Source: Herbaspirillum autotrophicum (lineage in GTDB: Bacteria > Pseudomonadota > Gammaproteobacteria > Burkholderiales > Burkholderiaceae_D). Taken from it: DNA of 64,000 bases. Made by a program: the position numbers and the translations under genes. This document shows positions 47,321-57,900 of the stretch, in pieces; position 1 is the first letter of the stretch; each line of letters starts with the position of its first letter. The notes beneath the pieces are model-generated. The model had not been told where the DNA came from. It was given only the letters and a program-made list of their open reading frames with translations, and made no database searches. The stretch covers positions 1-64,000 of the forward strand of contig NZ_LFLS01000005.1 in the NCBI RefSeq assembly GCF_001189915.1. The letters run 5' to 3'.

Positions 47321-49352
47321 CAAGGATTTTTTCTGGCGCCTGACTCGTTACTACTCGTGGTACACAGTCGGCTTCATCGTGTTCTTGCTGGTATTGGCGG
47401 TACTCGAACATGAGGGCATGCCGCGCGCGTGGATCGGTTATCTGTTCATGTTCGTCACGATTGCCTTGTATGCCGGCATCGGCGTCGTCAGCCGTACCTC
47501 CGACGTGCCCGAGTATTATGTGGCCGGACGCCGGGTACCGGCGCTGTTCAATGGCATGGCCACCGCCGCCGACTGGATTTCCGCCGCCACCTTCATCAGC
47601 CTTGCCGGTGGCTTGTATCTGCAAGGTTTCGACGGACTGGCTTACATCATGGGCTGGACCGGCGGTTATTGTCTGGTGGCGCTGCTGATCGCACCGTATC
47701 TGCGCAAATTCGGCCAATACACTATCCCCGATTTTCTGGCCGAACGCTATGCCGGACGTTACAGCGGCAATCTGGTACGGATTCTGGCGGTGATCGCCAC
47801 CATCATCATTTCATTTACCTATGTCGTGGCGCAAATCTACGGCGTCGGCCTGATCACGTCGCGCTTTACCGGCATCGATTTTTCAATCGGCATCTTTCTG
47901 GGTCTGGCCAGCATTCTGGTGTGTTCGTTTCTCGGCGGCATGCGCGCCATCACCTGGACTCAAGTCGCGCAGTACATCATCATCCTTTTTGCTTACCTGA
48001 TTCCGGTAATCTGGCTGTCGGCCAAGCACACCAGCGTGCCGGTTCCGCAGATCGCCTACGGCAGCGTGATCCCCAAATTGAATGCAATCGAAAAGAAGCT
48101 GGCGGAAGATCCCAAGGAAAAGGAAATCAGCGCCATCTTCCAGGCCCGCGCCGACGACTATGAACTCAAGCTGAAAAATCTGCCGCAATCGTGGGAGGAT
48201 GGTCGCATCGATGCCCAGCACCACATCGAAGAAACCCGTCGCGACAGTCATGCCTCGCTGGCCGATATCAAGAGCGCCAGCCGCGCATTGTCGGCCTATC
48301 CGAAAAATGTCAGCGATGCCGAACGCAAGTGGACTGAAGCCAAGGCGGCCAATCTGGCGCGCGCGCAACCGCCGGTGTCACAGACTGAACCGTTTCCGGG
48401 CAAGGACCAGGAAGCCTCGGACATCAAGCGCAATAATTTCCTGGCGCTGATATTTTGTCTGATGCTGGGGACGGCCGCCCTGCCGCACATTCTGATGCGC
48501 TACTACACCACGCCGACGGTGCATGAAGCGCGCAAATCCGTATTCTGGACCTTGTTCTTCATCATGCTGATCTACATCACCGTGCCGGCGCTGGCGCTTC
48601 TGGTGAAGTACGATATTTATACCTCGCTGGTCGGCAGCAGTTTTTCCCACCTGCCGGATTGGGTCTATTACTGGGCCAATATCGACAAGAGCAATCCGCT
48701 GGTGGGCATCAGCGACCTCAACCATGACGGCATCGTGCAATTGGGCGAAATTGCGCTGGACGGCGACATCATCGTGCTGGCGACACCGGAAATTGCCGGT
48801 TTGCCGTATTTCATTTCGGGTCTGGTGGCGGCCGGTGGACTGGCGGCGGCACTCTCGACCGCAGATGGTTTGTTGCTGACCATTTCCAATGCGCTCTCGC
48901 ACGATGTCTATTACAAAGTGATCGATCCGACGGCCTCGACCCAAAAACGCGTCACCATCTCCAAGTTGTTGTTACTGGTGGTGGCCTTGCTGGCGGCCTA
49001 TGCCGCGTCACTGAAGCCGGGCGACATTCTGTCGATGGTGGGCGCGGCCTTTTCGCTGGCCGCCTCCACCCTGTTCCCGGCACTGGTACTCGGCATCTTC
49101 TGGAAACGCGCCAATCAGGCCGGCGCCGTGGCCGGCATCATCACCGGCTTCTTCATGTGCGTCTATTACATGGTGCATACCCATCCGGCATTCGGCGGTA
49201 CCGTGGCCAATCAATGGTTCCACATCGCGCCGATTTCCGGCGGCGTGTTCGGCGTCCCCACCGGCATCGCCACCATGGTCATCGTCAGCTTGCTGACACC
49301 GCCGCCGGACGAACGCACGCTGGCACTGATTGAACATATCCGCACGCCTTGA
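47310..49352 (+). CDS. Sodium:solute symporter, VC_2705-type large subunit with EF-hand loop
   Basis: The 680-residue inner-membrane protein has the SSS core with about 13 helices; GRRVPALFNGMATAADWISAATFISLAGG is near residue 70. Between helices there is a long hydrophilic insert (about 250-370, with KLAEDPKEKE and DIKSAS). Residues 469-480 read DLNHDGIVQLGE, a textbook EF-hand loop, in a second hydrophilic region. ATG 47310 follows AGCAGC and overlaps the small subunit. Likely substrates are acetate or other carboxylates. Confidence 0.9.
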   Translation: MESNKDFFWRLTRYYSWYTVGFIVFLLVLAVLEHEGMPRAWIGYLFMFVTIALYAGIGVVSRTSDVPEYYVAGRRVPALFNGMATAADWISAATFISLAGGLYLQGFDGLAYIMGWTGGYCLVALLIAPYLRKFGQYTIPDFLAERYAGRYSGNLVRILAVIATIIISFTYVVAQIYGVGLITSRFTGIDFSIGIFLGLASILVCSFLGGMRAITWTQVAQYIIILFAYLIPVIWLSAKHTSVPVPQIAYGSVIPKLNAIEKKLAEDPKEKEISAIFQARADDYELKLKNLPQSWEDGRIDAQHHIEETRRDSHASLADIKSASRALSAYPKNVSDAERKWTEAKAANLARAQPPVSQTEPFPGKDQEASDIKRNNFLALIFCLMLGTAALPHILMRYYTTPTVHEARKSVFWTLFFIMLIYITVPALALLVKYDIYTSLVGSSFSHLPDWVYYWANIDKSNPLVGISDLNHDGIVQLGEIALDGDIIVLATPEIAGLPYFISGLVAAGGLAAALSTADGLLLTISNALSHDVYYKVIDPTASTQKRVTISKLLLLVVALLAAYAASLKPGDILSMVGAAFSLAASTLFPALVLGIFWKRANQAGAVAGIITGFFMCVYYMVHTHPAFGGTVANQWFHIAPISGGVFGVPTGIATMVIVSLLTPPPDERTLALIEHIRTP

Positions 49353-49362
49353 GCGCGCGGCA

Positions 49363-50427
49363 TCATTCGTAAAGTATGTTGATACGGAGCGAGCCTTTGA
49401 CCGAGCCTGCGGTGACCGCCCCGAATTTGATCAGTGCAGCCTTCAGCGGAAAATTGACGTTGCCGCCTGAACCAGCGTAGGCGGTCAGTGGATAGAATCT
49501 GTCGAAAGTAATGGCTGTGCCGCTGGCCTCCATCACCTTGACCCCGACACCACCAGCCGAGCTGTCCTCGTCTGGTTCAAACACGCCACTGGTGTTGGAG
49601 AACCCGGAACCAGTGGTACGCGACAGACTCAGCGAGATTTTCCTGACACTTTCAGGGCAGTTGGTAAACCTCACGTTGAAATCCGTCGGTCTGGTTGATG
49701 AAAATGTCGTGGTGAACTGCGTGTGCGGATATGAACCAAGATTGACCGTCACATTCGGCACGCTACAGGTTCCGCTTCCGATATTGACTGCGTTATAGGT
49801 TACGCTGGCCGGCGATCGCAATGTATAGTCATCCTGGCCCGGACGATCGGTCGCTGTGTTGGCCTCACCCGCTCCGGTGTTCCCGAAGATTCCTGCATTG
49901 ACGGTACCGCCGGCGATGTTGCCGGTTTTCACCAGCGCCAGAGAGACCCCCATGGTGAAAGTTGGATAGGCGGTACCGCCCCGGCCTGAAACAATCAGCT
50001 TTTTCTGTGGCGATGCCGGTGCCGGATAAAAAATGCCGCTGGTGGTCATATATCTGGCGATCATGCTGACGCCCTGCAGACCGGTACTGAAAGTGGGATA
50101 GGTGAGTCCTTCCACGACCACCGAAGCACTGCGATCGTTTGCCATCGTGGACCATGCTCCCAAACCCGTCCACCTGGCCGGGTCTGCATTCTGGCAGTTA
50201 TAAACCACGAATGCATTGCGGGTCCATGGGGTCAGCAAAGTACCTGCCACGGCATCGCGTGGAACTGTCACGCTGGCCGGAAATTGCATTGCCAGGACAG
50301 CCGATGTGGTCGTGCAAGTGACGGCCTGTGCCATACCTGTCAACAACATCAGTACGATAGCAGCAGCGGTTTTTATAACAGTTCCCGTGCGCGCGATCCC
50401 TGCCCGAAGAAATACGTTACCGGACAT
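49363..50427 (-). CDS. Two-domain fimbrial adhesin-like protein
   Basis: The 354-residue secreted protein has a signal (about 10-35, VLMLLTGMAQA), an N-terminal domain with Cys pairs (TCTTTSAVLA..., YNCQNADPA) and a C-terminal pilin domain (residues about 230-354, with NCPESVRKISLSL, GVGVKVMEASG and the terminal SLRINILYE). This two-domain layout is that of type-1-fimbria tip adhesins. The chaperone and usher genes that such adhesins need are not in the window. ATG 50427 is preferred over a GTG three codons earlier. Confidence 0.8.
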   Translation of the reverse strand: MSGNVFLRAGIARTGTVIKTAAAIVLMLLTGMAQAVTCTTTSAVLAMQFPASVTVPRDAVAGTLLTPWTRNAFVVYNCQNADPARWTGLGAWSTMANDRSASVVVEGLTYPTFSTGLQGVSMIARYMTTSGIFYPAPASPQKKLIVSGRGGTAYPTFTMGVSLALVKTGNIAGGTVNAGIFGNTGAGEANTATDRPGQDDYTLRSPASVTYNAVNIGSGTCSVPNVTVNLGSYPHTQFTTTFSSTRPTDFNVRFTNCPESVRKISLSLSRTTGSGFSNTSGVFEPDEDSSAGGVGVKVMEASGTAITFDRFYPLTAYAGSGGNVNFPLKAALIKFGAVTAGSVKGSLRINILYE

Positions 50428-50821
50428 TTTCCCCACCCTTTATTTATGATATTTGTCATCCCTGACAAGCGCATCAGTATAGAAAGCATGCCGGATTTTC
50501 AATATAAGAAAACTCTCAAAAAACAAACGAGTTTTATCGCGGAAAAATGTCATCAATGCTTGCTCAGCGCATGAGTCACGCAGGCAACCTCCATCAGATT
50601 TGAATCGTATTTCTTCAATCACGCTCATCAGCAGTCACTCCGATATTCGCAACATGATTTGTGCCGCTGCTTTTTTCGCATTCGTCATTCAAGGACATGA
50701 AGAAAAATCCAGAATTACGCTGAAACCGCAGCACTTTCCCTTGTCGCCAAGAACTGCCATCGGGCACCCGCAGTCTGATTCCTGAACCGACCTCTGAACA
50801 GCGACGCGCAAGCATTTCCGC
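50428..50821. other. 394-bp divergent gap between the adhesin and an orphan response regulator
   Basis: Both flanking genes point outwards, so two promoters are expected. The stretch is AT-richer than the surrounding DNA. No long coding frame fits, and no ribosome-binding site supports the short ones. I found no clear operator. Confidence 0.5.
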
Positions 50822-51493
50822 ATGAATATTCTGGTAATAGAAGATGATCTGAAAACCGGCAACTACCTGCGCAAAGGCTTGCGTGAATCCGGCTACAGTG
50901 TCGATCTGGCGCGACGCGGCACCGATGGCCTGAACATGATGTCGGCCCGTCAGTACAACCTGCTGATTCTCGACGTCATGTTGCCCGGTATCGATGGCTG
51001 GGAAATCATGCACATGCTGCAGGGCAAACGCAATTTCCCGGTCATTTTTCTGAGCGGGCGCGATCATGTCAATGACCGTATCCGGGGGCTGGAACTGGGC
51101 GCCGAAGACTATCTGATCAAACCGTTTTCATTCACCGAGTTGCTGTTGCGTATCCGCTCGCTGTTGCGGCGAGGGGCAACGCATGAACTCAACGTGATTC
51201 AGGTCGCCGACATGCATCTTGATTTACTGGCGCGTACGGTACGGCGCCAGCATGCCGACATCATACTGACCAACAAGGAATTTTCGCTGTTGCATCTGCT
51301 GGTCAGGCATCAGGGGGAAGCACTCTCGCGCACGCAGATTGCGTCCGAAGTATGGGACATGAATTTCGATACCGACACCAATATTGTCGATGTCGCGATC
51401 AAACGATTGCGCGCCAAAATCGATCAGCCGTTTGAGCGCAAATTCATTCATACCGTGCGCGGCATCGGTTACATGTTTTCGGTACAGCAGTAA
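50822..51493 (+). CDS. Orphan OmpR-family response regulator, CusR/CopR-like
   Basis: The 223-residue protein has a receiver (IEDDLKTGNYL, Asp51 in LILDVMLPGIDGW, then LIKPFSFTELL) and a winged-helix domain (LTNKEFSLLHLL, VDVAIKRLRAKID, HTVRGIGYMF). Its wording matches heavy-metal regulators of the CusR/CopR type. No sensor kinase is adjacent. It diverges from the adhesin gene, which it may regulate. Confidence 0.9.
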   Translation: MNILVIEDDLKTGNYLRKGLRESGYSVDLARRGTDGLNMMSARQYNLLILDVMLPGIDGWEIMHMLQGKRNFPVIFLSGRDHVNDRIRGLELGAEDYLIKPFSFTELLLRIRSLLRRGATHELNVIQVADMHLDLLARTVRRQHADIILTNKEFSLLHLLVRHQGEALSRTQIASEVWDMNFDTDTNIVDVAIKRLRAKIDQPFERKFIHTVRGIGYMFSVQQ

Positions 51494-51500
51494 GCCGCAC

Positions 51501-52439
51501 TCAGCGTGCAAACGGCAGGCCCGGGTTTTCATCGGACGGTGTGACCGTCACCGCCACTTTCATGGTTTGTTCGCCGCCACCGATCAACACACCGCGCAAG
51601 GGCGAGACGTCGAGGAAGTCGCGCCCCCAGCCGAGGGTGATGTGACTGATTTCAGGAAAAATGCCATTGGTCGGATCGGCATCAATCCAATACCCGCCCA
51701 AACCGTCGGTGCCGGGACAATACACCGAGACCCAGGCATGCGAGGCATCCGCGCCGATCAGGCGTGCCTGTCCCGGCGGCGGCTGGGTCAGCAGATAACC
51801 GCTGACATAGCGTGCTGCCAGTCCCAGCGAGCGCAGGCAAGACAGCATGAAATGCGCATAGTCCTGACATACGCCGCGCTTGTTGATGAAGACTTCGGTC
51901 ACCGGCGTCGATACTGTGGTTGCCAGCGGATCAAACGTGAACTCATTGAAGATACGACGCATCAGCGCGCTGACGCCATCCAGCAGCGGCAAACCGGGGG
52001 TGAAGCAATCGGCGGCATAGCGCGCGAAGTCGCGTTTGATCCTGACATGCGAAGACTCGAACAGAAAACGCGACGCTTCCAGCACATCATCCGGCAACTG
52101 ACGACCGGCGCGGTAGGTCAGAATATCGGTCACCTGTTCCCACGGCAAGGTCTGCATCGGCAGTGGCCGCAGCGACAACTCGACCCATGATTCGGCGTAC
52201 ACCTCGAGGCTGGTGTGATCCTGATCCAGCGAAAACGCCTGCAAGGGATTGCCGAAGCTGTCATAGAGCATGCGCAGATTCTGCGGTGCAGGATCGATAT
52301 TGATGGCGTGCGAAGTGCAGGTCTGCCACGGCAGCGAACGCGGCGTCAGACGCAGCATCTGATGCGACAGACGCACCGGCAGCGCGTATTGATAACTGGT
52401 TTCGTGAACAATGTGATAAACGGCATCATGCATGCTCAT
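51501..52439 (-). CDS. Short transglutaminase-like protein (locus A)
   Basis: The 312-residue cytoplasmic protein has a transglutaminase-like domain with catalytic Cys191 (KRGVCQDYAHF), His234 (ASHAWVSVY) and Asp255 (DADPTNG). An N-terminal beta-rich region (1-120) precedes it (LRLTPRSLPWQ). It overlaps the stop of the upstream ATP-grasp/alpha-E gene (ATGA at 52436-52439), so it is translated with it. Family members of this gene cluster are predicted to hydrolyse or transfer amide bonds in peptide tags; no reaction has been shown from this sequence. Confidence 0.9.
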   Translation of the reverse strand: MSMHDAVYHIVHETSYQYALPVRLSHQMLRLTPRSLPWQTCTSHAINIDPAPQNLRMLYDSFGNPLQAFSLDQDHTSLEVYAESWVELSLRPLPMQTLPWEQVTDILTYRAGRQLPDDVLEASRFLFESSHVRIKRDFARYAADCFTPGLPLLDGVSALMRRIFNEFTFDPLATTVSTPVTEVFINKRGVCQDYAHFMLSCLRSLGLAARYVSGYLLTQPPPGQARLIGADASHAWVSVYCPGTDGLGGYWIDADPTNGIFPEISHITLGWGRDFLDVSPLRGVLIGGGEQTMKVAVTVTPSDENPGLPFAR

Positions 52440-54937
52440 ACCCCCTGACTGACCGGTGCCGTGAGTGGCGTGAAGAAGTGACGCGCCAGATCATCGGTCA
52501 GGGTAAAGGCCGAAGCAACTGCCTCGCGCATCAACTGTATCAGGCGCGCATTGGCCTCTTCCGGGTTGGCCGCATTGCGGGCAAAGTCTTGCAGGACAAA
52601 GCTGTTCAATTGTTCACTCAGATGTTCCGGCACGCTCATGCTCAAGGTCCCGAGTTGCAAAGCAATATCGCTGAGGTAATGGCGCAGCATGCGGAACTGG
52701 TAGGCAATGCTGTGCGGATTGCTGACATCGAACACCAGCAGGTGCAGCACCGGCAGCCATTCCGGTGTACGCCGGTAGCGCACGCGATAGGTCACGATAC
52801 TGCTGGCGGCTTCCAGCAACCAGGACAAGGCCGCATTCTGGCGCTCTGCATCGAGCTGCAAGAACTGATCAAACAGATTGGCCAGATGCGCCATGCGTTC
52901 GATATGGCGCCCCACCATCAGGAATTGCCAGCCTTCATCACGCGTCATGTCATCCATGGCATGACCGGCCAGCGCCGAACATGCCTGCATCACATTGTTC
53001 AACACGTGCAAGGCAGCATTCGGATTAGGGATTTTTTCATTGAGCAGCGCCGGCATGCGATTGATCACATGCCAGTTATCGAGCGACAAATGCTCGCGCA
53101 CCTGATAACCGGAATGATGCAAGTGACGCAAATGGGTGGCGATGCTGATGGTCGCTTCCGGATCGGTGACGGCAAGCTGCAGCGCCTGTTGCAGCGTGTT
53201 GATGCTGGGCTTGACCAGTTCCGCCGGCAGGATGCCGAGATTGCGGCACAACGTCGTCACGCTTTGCAGGGTGCCGCGGTTCTGACTGTCGCTGGTCGCT
53301 TGCAAGGTGGTCCGTAATATATGCGCGAGGTTGTCGGCACGTTCACCATAGCGTCCCATCCAGAACAGGTTTTCGCCGGCATGCGAGGAGATATCGACCG
53401 TGGCCTGAATCACTGCGCTGCTGTCGTCAGCCCCGGCATCCACCGGCACTACGCTGCTGCTTTCGGCATCGGCCGCCGTTTCACTGAGAATCCAGACATC
53501 CTTGCTGGTGCCGCCCTGCTGCATCGATACCACATCGCGTCGCTGACGCGGTGCAACCCGTGTCAGACCGCCCGGCATCACATGATAATTGCCATCGCCG
53601 GTAGCCACCGCAAACACCCGCAAGCTGACGGTACGATTCATCAGCCGGAATTCACCGCTGCGCGACAATACCGGCGCTTGCGACAAGCGTACCCACTCTT
53701 GCGCGACATAAGCATGCGGCTGGGTCTGCAAACTATCGATCAGACGCCGGCGTCCCTGGGCACTGAGCGTATGGCCGAATACCGGCGGCATCCGCATCGA
53801 TGGAAATGCCGGCATGATCACCAGCTCTTCCAGATGGGCCAGCGTATATTCCAGCGCCGGCTTCTCGCCGCACCACCAGGAAGCAACCGCCGGCAAGGCC
53901 AGTTCTTCGCCCAGCAAACGCTGGCTGATGGCCGGTAAAAATCCATGCAATGCGGTCGACTCCATCACGCCGCTGCCCAGAGCATTGGCAATCAACACAT
54001 TGCCGAGACGCGCTGCCTGGGTCAGCCCGGGAATGCCGAGTGCGGAATCGGAACGCAATTCGAGCGGATCGCAATAGTCATCATCCATGCGCCGCATGAT
54101 TGCGTGCACGCGTCGCAAACCGGTCAGGGTTTTCAGGAATACCTGATCGCCGCGCACCGTCAGGTCAACGCCCTCGACCAGCGGGAAGCCCAGCGTATGG
54201 GCCAGAAAGGCGTGTTCGGAATAGGTTTCGTTGTATGGGCCGGGCGTCAGCAGCACCACCAGCGGCGGCGTACCGTCGGATGGCGCCAGCCGGGTCATGC
54301 AGGCATGCAGGCTGTGAAAATAGTTGAGCAAGGATTGCACGTGCATATCGCGCAAGGCTTCCGGCATGGCACGCGCCATCATTTGCCGGTTTTGCAAGGC
54401 ATAGCCGGCGCCTGACGGCCCTTGGGTACGATCCGCAACGACCCACCAGTGACCGTCGGCCGAGCGCGCCAGATCGATTGCATACAGATGCAGATGCACG
54501 CCGCCCGGCGGCATGATATCGCGACACGGCCACAAATAACCGTGCTGGCCGAATACCAGCGCCGGCGGCAACAAGCCTTCTGCCAGCAATTGTTGCGGGC
54601 CGTACAGATCACCCAGCACCGCATTGAGCAGACGTGCGCGCTGGCTGACACCGGCCGCCAGCGACTGCCACTCATCGGCGGCCACGATCTGCGGCAGCAG
54701 ATCCAGTTCCCACGGCCGATTGACGCCTTGCGGATCGGCATACACGTTGTACGTCATGCCGTCCGACGCGATGGCGTCGCGCACTTCATCGGCGCGTCGC
54801 CGCAGCATTTCCGGCGACAGACTTTCCAACTGATCGATCAGCGTGCGCCAATGCGGACGCAAGCTGCCGTCGGGAGCCAGCATCTCGTCATAACGCCCGG
54901 CTTCGGCAGGATAGCTATCCAGTAAACGCTGATACAT
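52436..54937 (-). CDS. Fused circularly permuted ATP-grasp/alpha-E protein (locus A)
   Basis: The 833-residue protein joins a circularly permuted ATP-grasp domain (about 1-480) with an alpha-E domain (about 515-825, starting SSHAGENLFWMGRYGERADN). Family members are predicted peptide ligases acting with transglutaminase partners. Compared with the stand-alone ATP-grasp of locus B, the lysine-plus-glycine loop (VVKEVHGAGGYG in B) reads VIMPAFPSMRMPP here, starting with Met375 in place of Lys. The MDDDY and GVDLTVR regions are retained, so the fold is probably kept while ATP binding may be altered. Confidence 0.9.
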   Translation of the reverse strand: MYQRLLDSYPAEAGRYDEMLAPDGSLRPHWRTLIDQLESLSPEMLRRRADEVRDAIASDGMTYNVYADPQGVNRPWELDLLPQIVAADEWQSLAAGVSQRARLLNAVLGDLYGPQQLLAEGLLPPALVFGQHGYLWPCRDIMPPGGVHLHLYAIDLARSADGHWWVVADRTQGPSGAGYALQNRQMMARAMPEALRDMHVQSLLNYFHSLHACMTRLAPSDGTPPLVVLLTPGPYNETYSEHAFLAHTLGFPLVEGVDLTVRGDQVFLKTLTGLRRVHAIMRRMDDDYCDPLELRSDSALGIPGLTQAARLGNVLIANALGSGVMESTALHGFLPAISQRLLGEELALPAVASWWCGEKPALEYTLAHLEELVIMPAFPSMRMPPVFGHTLSAQGRRRLIDSLQTQPHAYVAQEWVRLSQAPVLSRSGEFRLMNRTVSLRVFAVATGDGNYHVMPGGLTRVAPRQRRDVVSMQQGGTSKDVWILSETAADAESSSVVPVDAGADDSSAVIQATVDISSHAGENLFWMGRYGERADNLAHILRTTLQATSDSQNRGTLQSVTTLCRNLGILPAELVKPSINTLQQALQLAVTDPEATISIATHLRHLHHSGYQVREHLSLDNWHVINRMPALLNEKIPNPNAALHVLNNVMQACSALAGHAMDDMTRDEGWQFLMVGRHIERMAHLANLFDQFLQLDAERQNAALSWLLEAASSIVTYRVRYRRTPEWLPVLHLLVFDVSNPHSIAYQFRMLRHYLSDIALQLGTLSMSVPEHLSEQLNSFVLQDFARNAANPEEANARLIQLMREAVASAFTLTDDLARHFFTPLTAPVSQGV

Positions 54938-54993
54938 AAGTCAGATAAGGCACGCTTGCCTGCCACTTGTCGCGCGGCAAGCAAATCCCCAAG

Positions 54994-57900
54994 TTAAAAG
55001 TGTCTCAAGTCTAACGTAAAAGGGAACTCAATTGAGGGCCGCATTGCAGTAACCTGCATTCGTCCGGGCGTGTGATTGAGGCGGAAATAGCGCGCCAGTC
55101 TGCGGCTTTCCGCTTCAAAGGCATTGACCGGGAAGGTTTCATAACTGCGTCCGCCCGGATGCACCACGTGATACTGGCAACCGCCCAGACTGCGGCCATT
55201 CCAGGTATCCACCAGATCGAAGGTCAGCGGCGAATCGATGCCGATGGTCGGATGCAGCGCCGATGGCGGTTGCCAGGCGCGGTAGCGAACTCCGGTGACA
55301 AATTCGCCGACGGTGCCGGTCGGTTGCAATGGCACGGCAACGCCATTGCAGGTCAGCACATAACGATCCTTGGCCATACCGCTGACTTTGACCTGCAAGC
55401 GTTCCAGCGACGAATCGACATAACGCGCAGTGCCGCCGGAAGAGCCCTCTTCGCCCAGCACGTGCCACGGCTCCAGCGCGGTGCGCAATTCCAGCGCAAT
55501 GCCATTGACCGCGTAATCGCCGATCTTGGGAAAGCGGAATTCGAAATGCGGCGCAAACCATTCAGCCTGCATGGCGTAACCGGCTTGCTGCATGTCTTCA
55601 ATGACATCGGTGAAATCCTGCCAGATGAAATGCGGCAGCAAAAACCGGTCATGCAATTCCGTGCCCCAGCGCACCAGTCGCGACGGCTTATACGGCGTTT
55701 TCCAGAAACGCGCGACCAATGCCCGCAACAGCAATTGCTGGGTCAGGCTCATGCGCGCATGCGGCGGCATTTCAAAGGCCCGCAATTCCAGCAGTCCGAG
55801 ACGGCCGGTAGCGCTGTCGGGCGAATACAATTTGTCGATGCAGAATTCTGCGCGGTGCGTATTGCCGGTGACGTCAATCAGCAAATTGCGCAACAGCCGG
55901 TCCACCAGCCACGGCGCACAACCGCCGGCCGCCATCTGCTTTTCCATTTCAACGAATGCCAGTTCGACTTCCGCCACCGAATCATTGCGTGCTTCATCAA
56001 TGCGCGGCGCTTGCGACGTCGGTCCGATAAACATGCCGGAAAACAGATAAGACAGCGCCGGATGATTATTCCAATAACTGATCAGGCTGCGCAACAGATC
56101 GGGCCGGCGCAGGAATGGCGAATCGGCAGTAGTCGCGCCGCCCATCACCATATGATTGCCGCCGCCGGTGCCGGAATGATGACCATCGAGCATGAACTTT
56201 TCGGTGGTCAGACGTGACGCCCGCGCAGCTTCGTACAGATGCGTGGTTTGCTCGACCAGATCGGCCCAGTTGGCGGCCGGCTGAATATTGACTTCGATCA
56301 CGCCGGGATCGGGCGTGACGCTGAACTTGCGCACACGCGGATCATGTGGCGGCTCATAGCCTTCCAGCAGTACCGGCCGTTGCATCGCCTCGGCGGTGGC
56401 TTCAATCGCCGCCACCAGTTCGAGATAGTTTTCCAGCTTTTCCAGCGGCGGCATGAACAGGTACAACACGCCATTGCGAATTTCGGCGCACAAGGCAGTA
56501 CGGGTCACGTCAGCCGCCGACTTGAATGACGCCGGCGCCGCTGCCGGCGCGATATCCGACTTCAGCGCAGCAGCAGTCACCGAAGCGCTGCCAGCGACAG
56601 GTTTGCTGACTGTGCTGTGCGCGGTGGATGGCGGTACCCGTAACAACGCCGCCGGCGTGCCAATCGTCGAACGGCCGGCAAACTGCTGGCGGATTTCGGT
56701 AGCCGCCGGCAAAGCCGGAAACTGTTGTGACGGGTCGGCCGCATACACAAACGGATAATCCGACTTGCTGACCCACGGCTGCGAATCGAGCGGCAAACGA
56801 TAACCGAGCGGCGAATCGCCGGGGTAGAGGTAGCAACGTTCATCGCGCAAAAACCAGTCACCGCTTTGCCAGCCCCGGTCGTCTGCGCGACGTGCCAGCG
56901 GCAATACATGGCCGGCGGTTTTTTCCAGCCCCTGACTGAATACCCGCAACAGACGCGCGCGCTCCTGCTTGTCGTCGAGACGCGAATCGAAAGGATCGAC
57001 ATTGCCCGGCAGACGCCGCTCGCGCCACAGGTAATAGAACACGTCTTCATAAGCGGCGAACACATGCTTGCCATTGAGACGCAAACGTTCGGCCACGCCT
57101 TCCAGAAAACGACTGGTGATGTCTGTGCCGGCCGCGCCGGGCACCAGTTCATCGGCAATCAATTCCGGATTGAGCCAGATCGGTTCACCATCCACACGCC
57201 AGTAGCAGTTGAGCGACCAGCGCGGCAATTGCTCGCCGGGATACCATTTTCCCTGACCGAAATGTGGCAAGCCCTTGACCGCATATTTTTGCCGCATGCG
57301 GTGATACAGTTCAGCCGCCAGCGGCTTTTTGGTGTCGCCGAGCGCCGCGGTATTCCACTCTGGCTCATCCGGATGATCGAGCGCGACAAAGGTCGGTTCG
57401 CCCCCCATCGTCAGGCGCACATCTTGTGCTTTCAATGCGGCATCGATGTCGTGTCCCAGCGTTTCAATCGCGCGCCATTGTTCTTCGCTGTACGGCTTGG
57501 TCACGCGTGGCGCTTCCCAGATGCGCTGCACGCTCATCAGATGCTCGAACTCGACTTCGCACGGATCGACCATGCCGCTGACCGGCGCCGCCGATGCCGG
57601 TTCCGGCGTGCACGACAAGGGAATATGGCCTTCGCCGGCAAACAAGCCCGAGGTCGGATCCAGTCCGACCCAGCCGGCGCCGGGCAAATACACTTCGCAC
57701 CAGGCATGCAGATCGGTGAAATCAGCTTCCGGTCCGGAAGGACCATCGAGTGATTTTTGGTCAGCCGTCAGTTGAATCAGATAACCCGACACGAAGCGCG
57801 CCGCCAATCCCAGATGGCGCAGCAGTTGCACCAGCAGCCAGGACGAGTCGCGACATGAACCGGAACCCAGTTGCAGCGTCTGTTCCGGTGTTTGTACACC

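Noticed and set aside
50284-50628. Short frames on both strands in the adhesin/regulator gap
   Set aside because: No ribosome-binding site and no coding pattern; they overlap the expected promoters.
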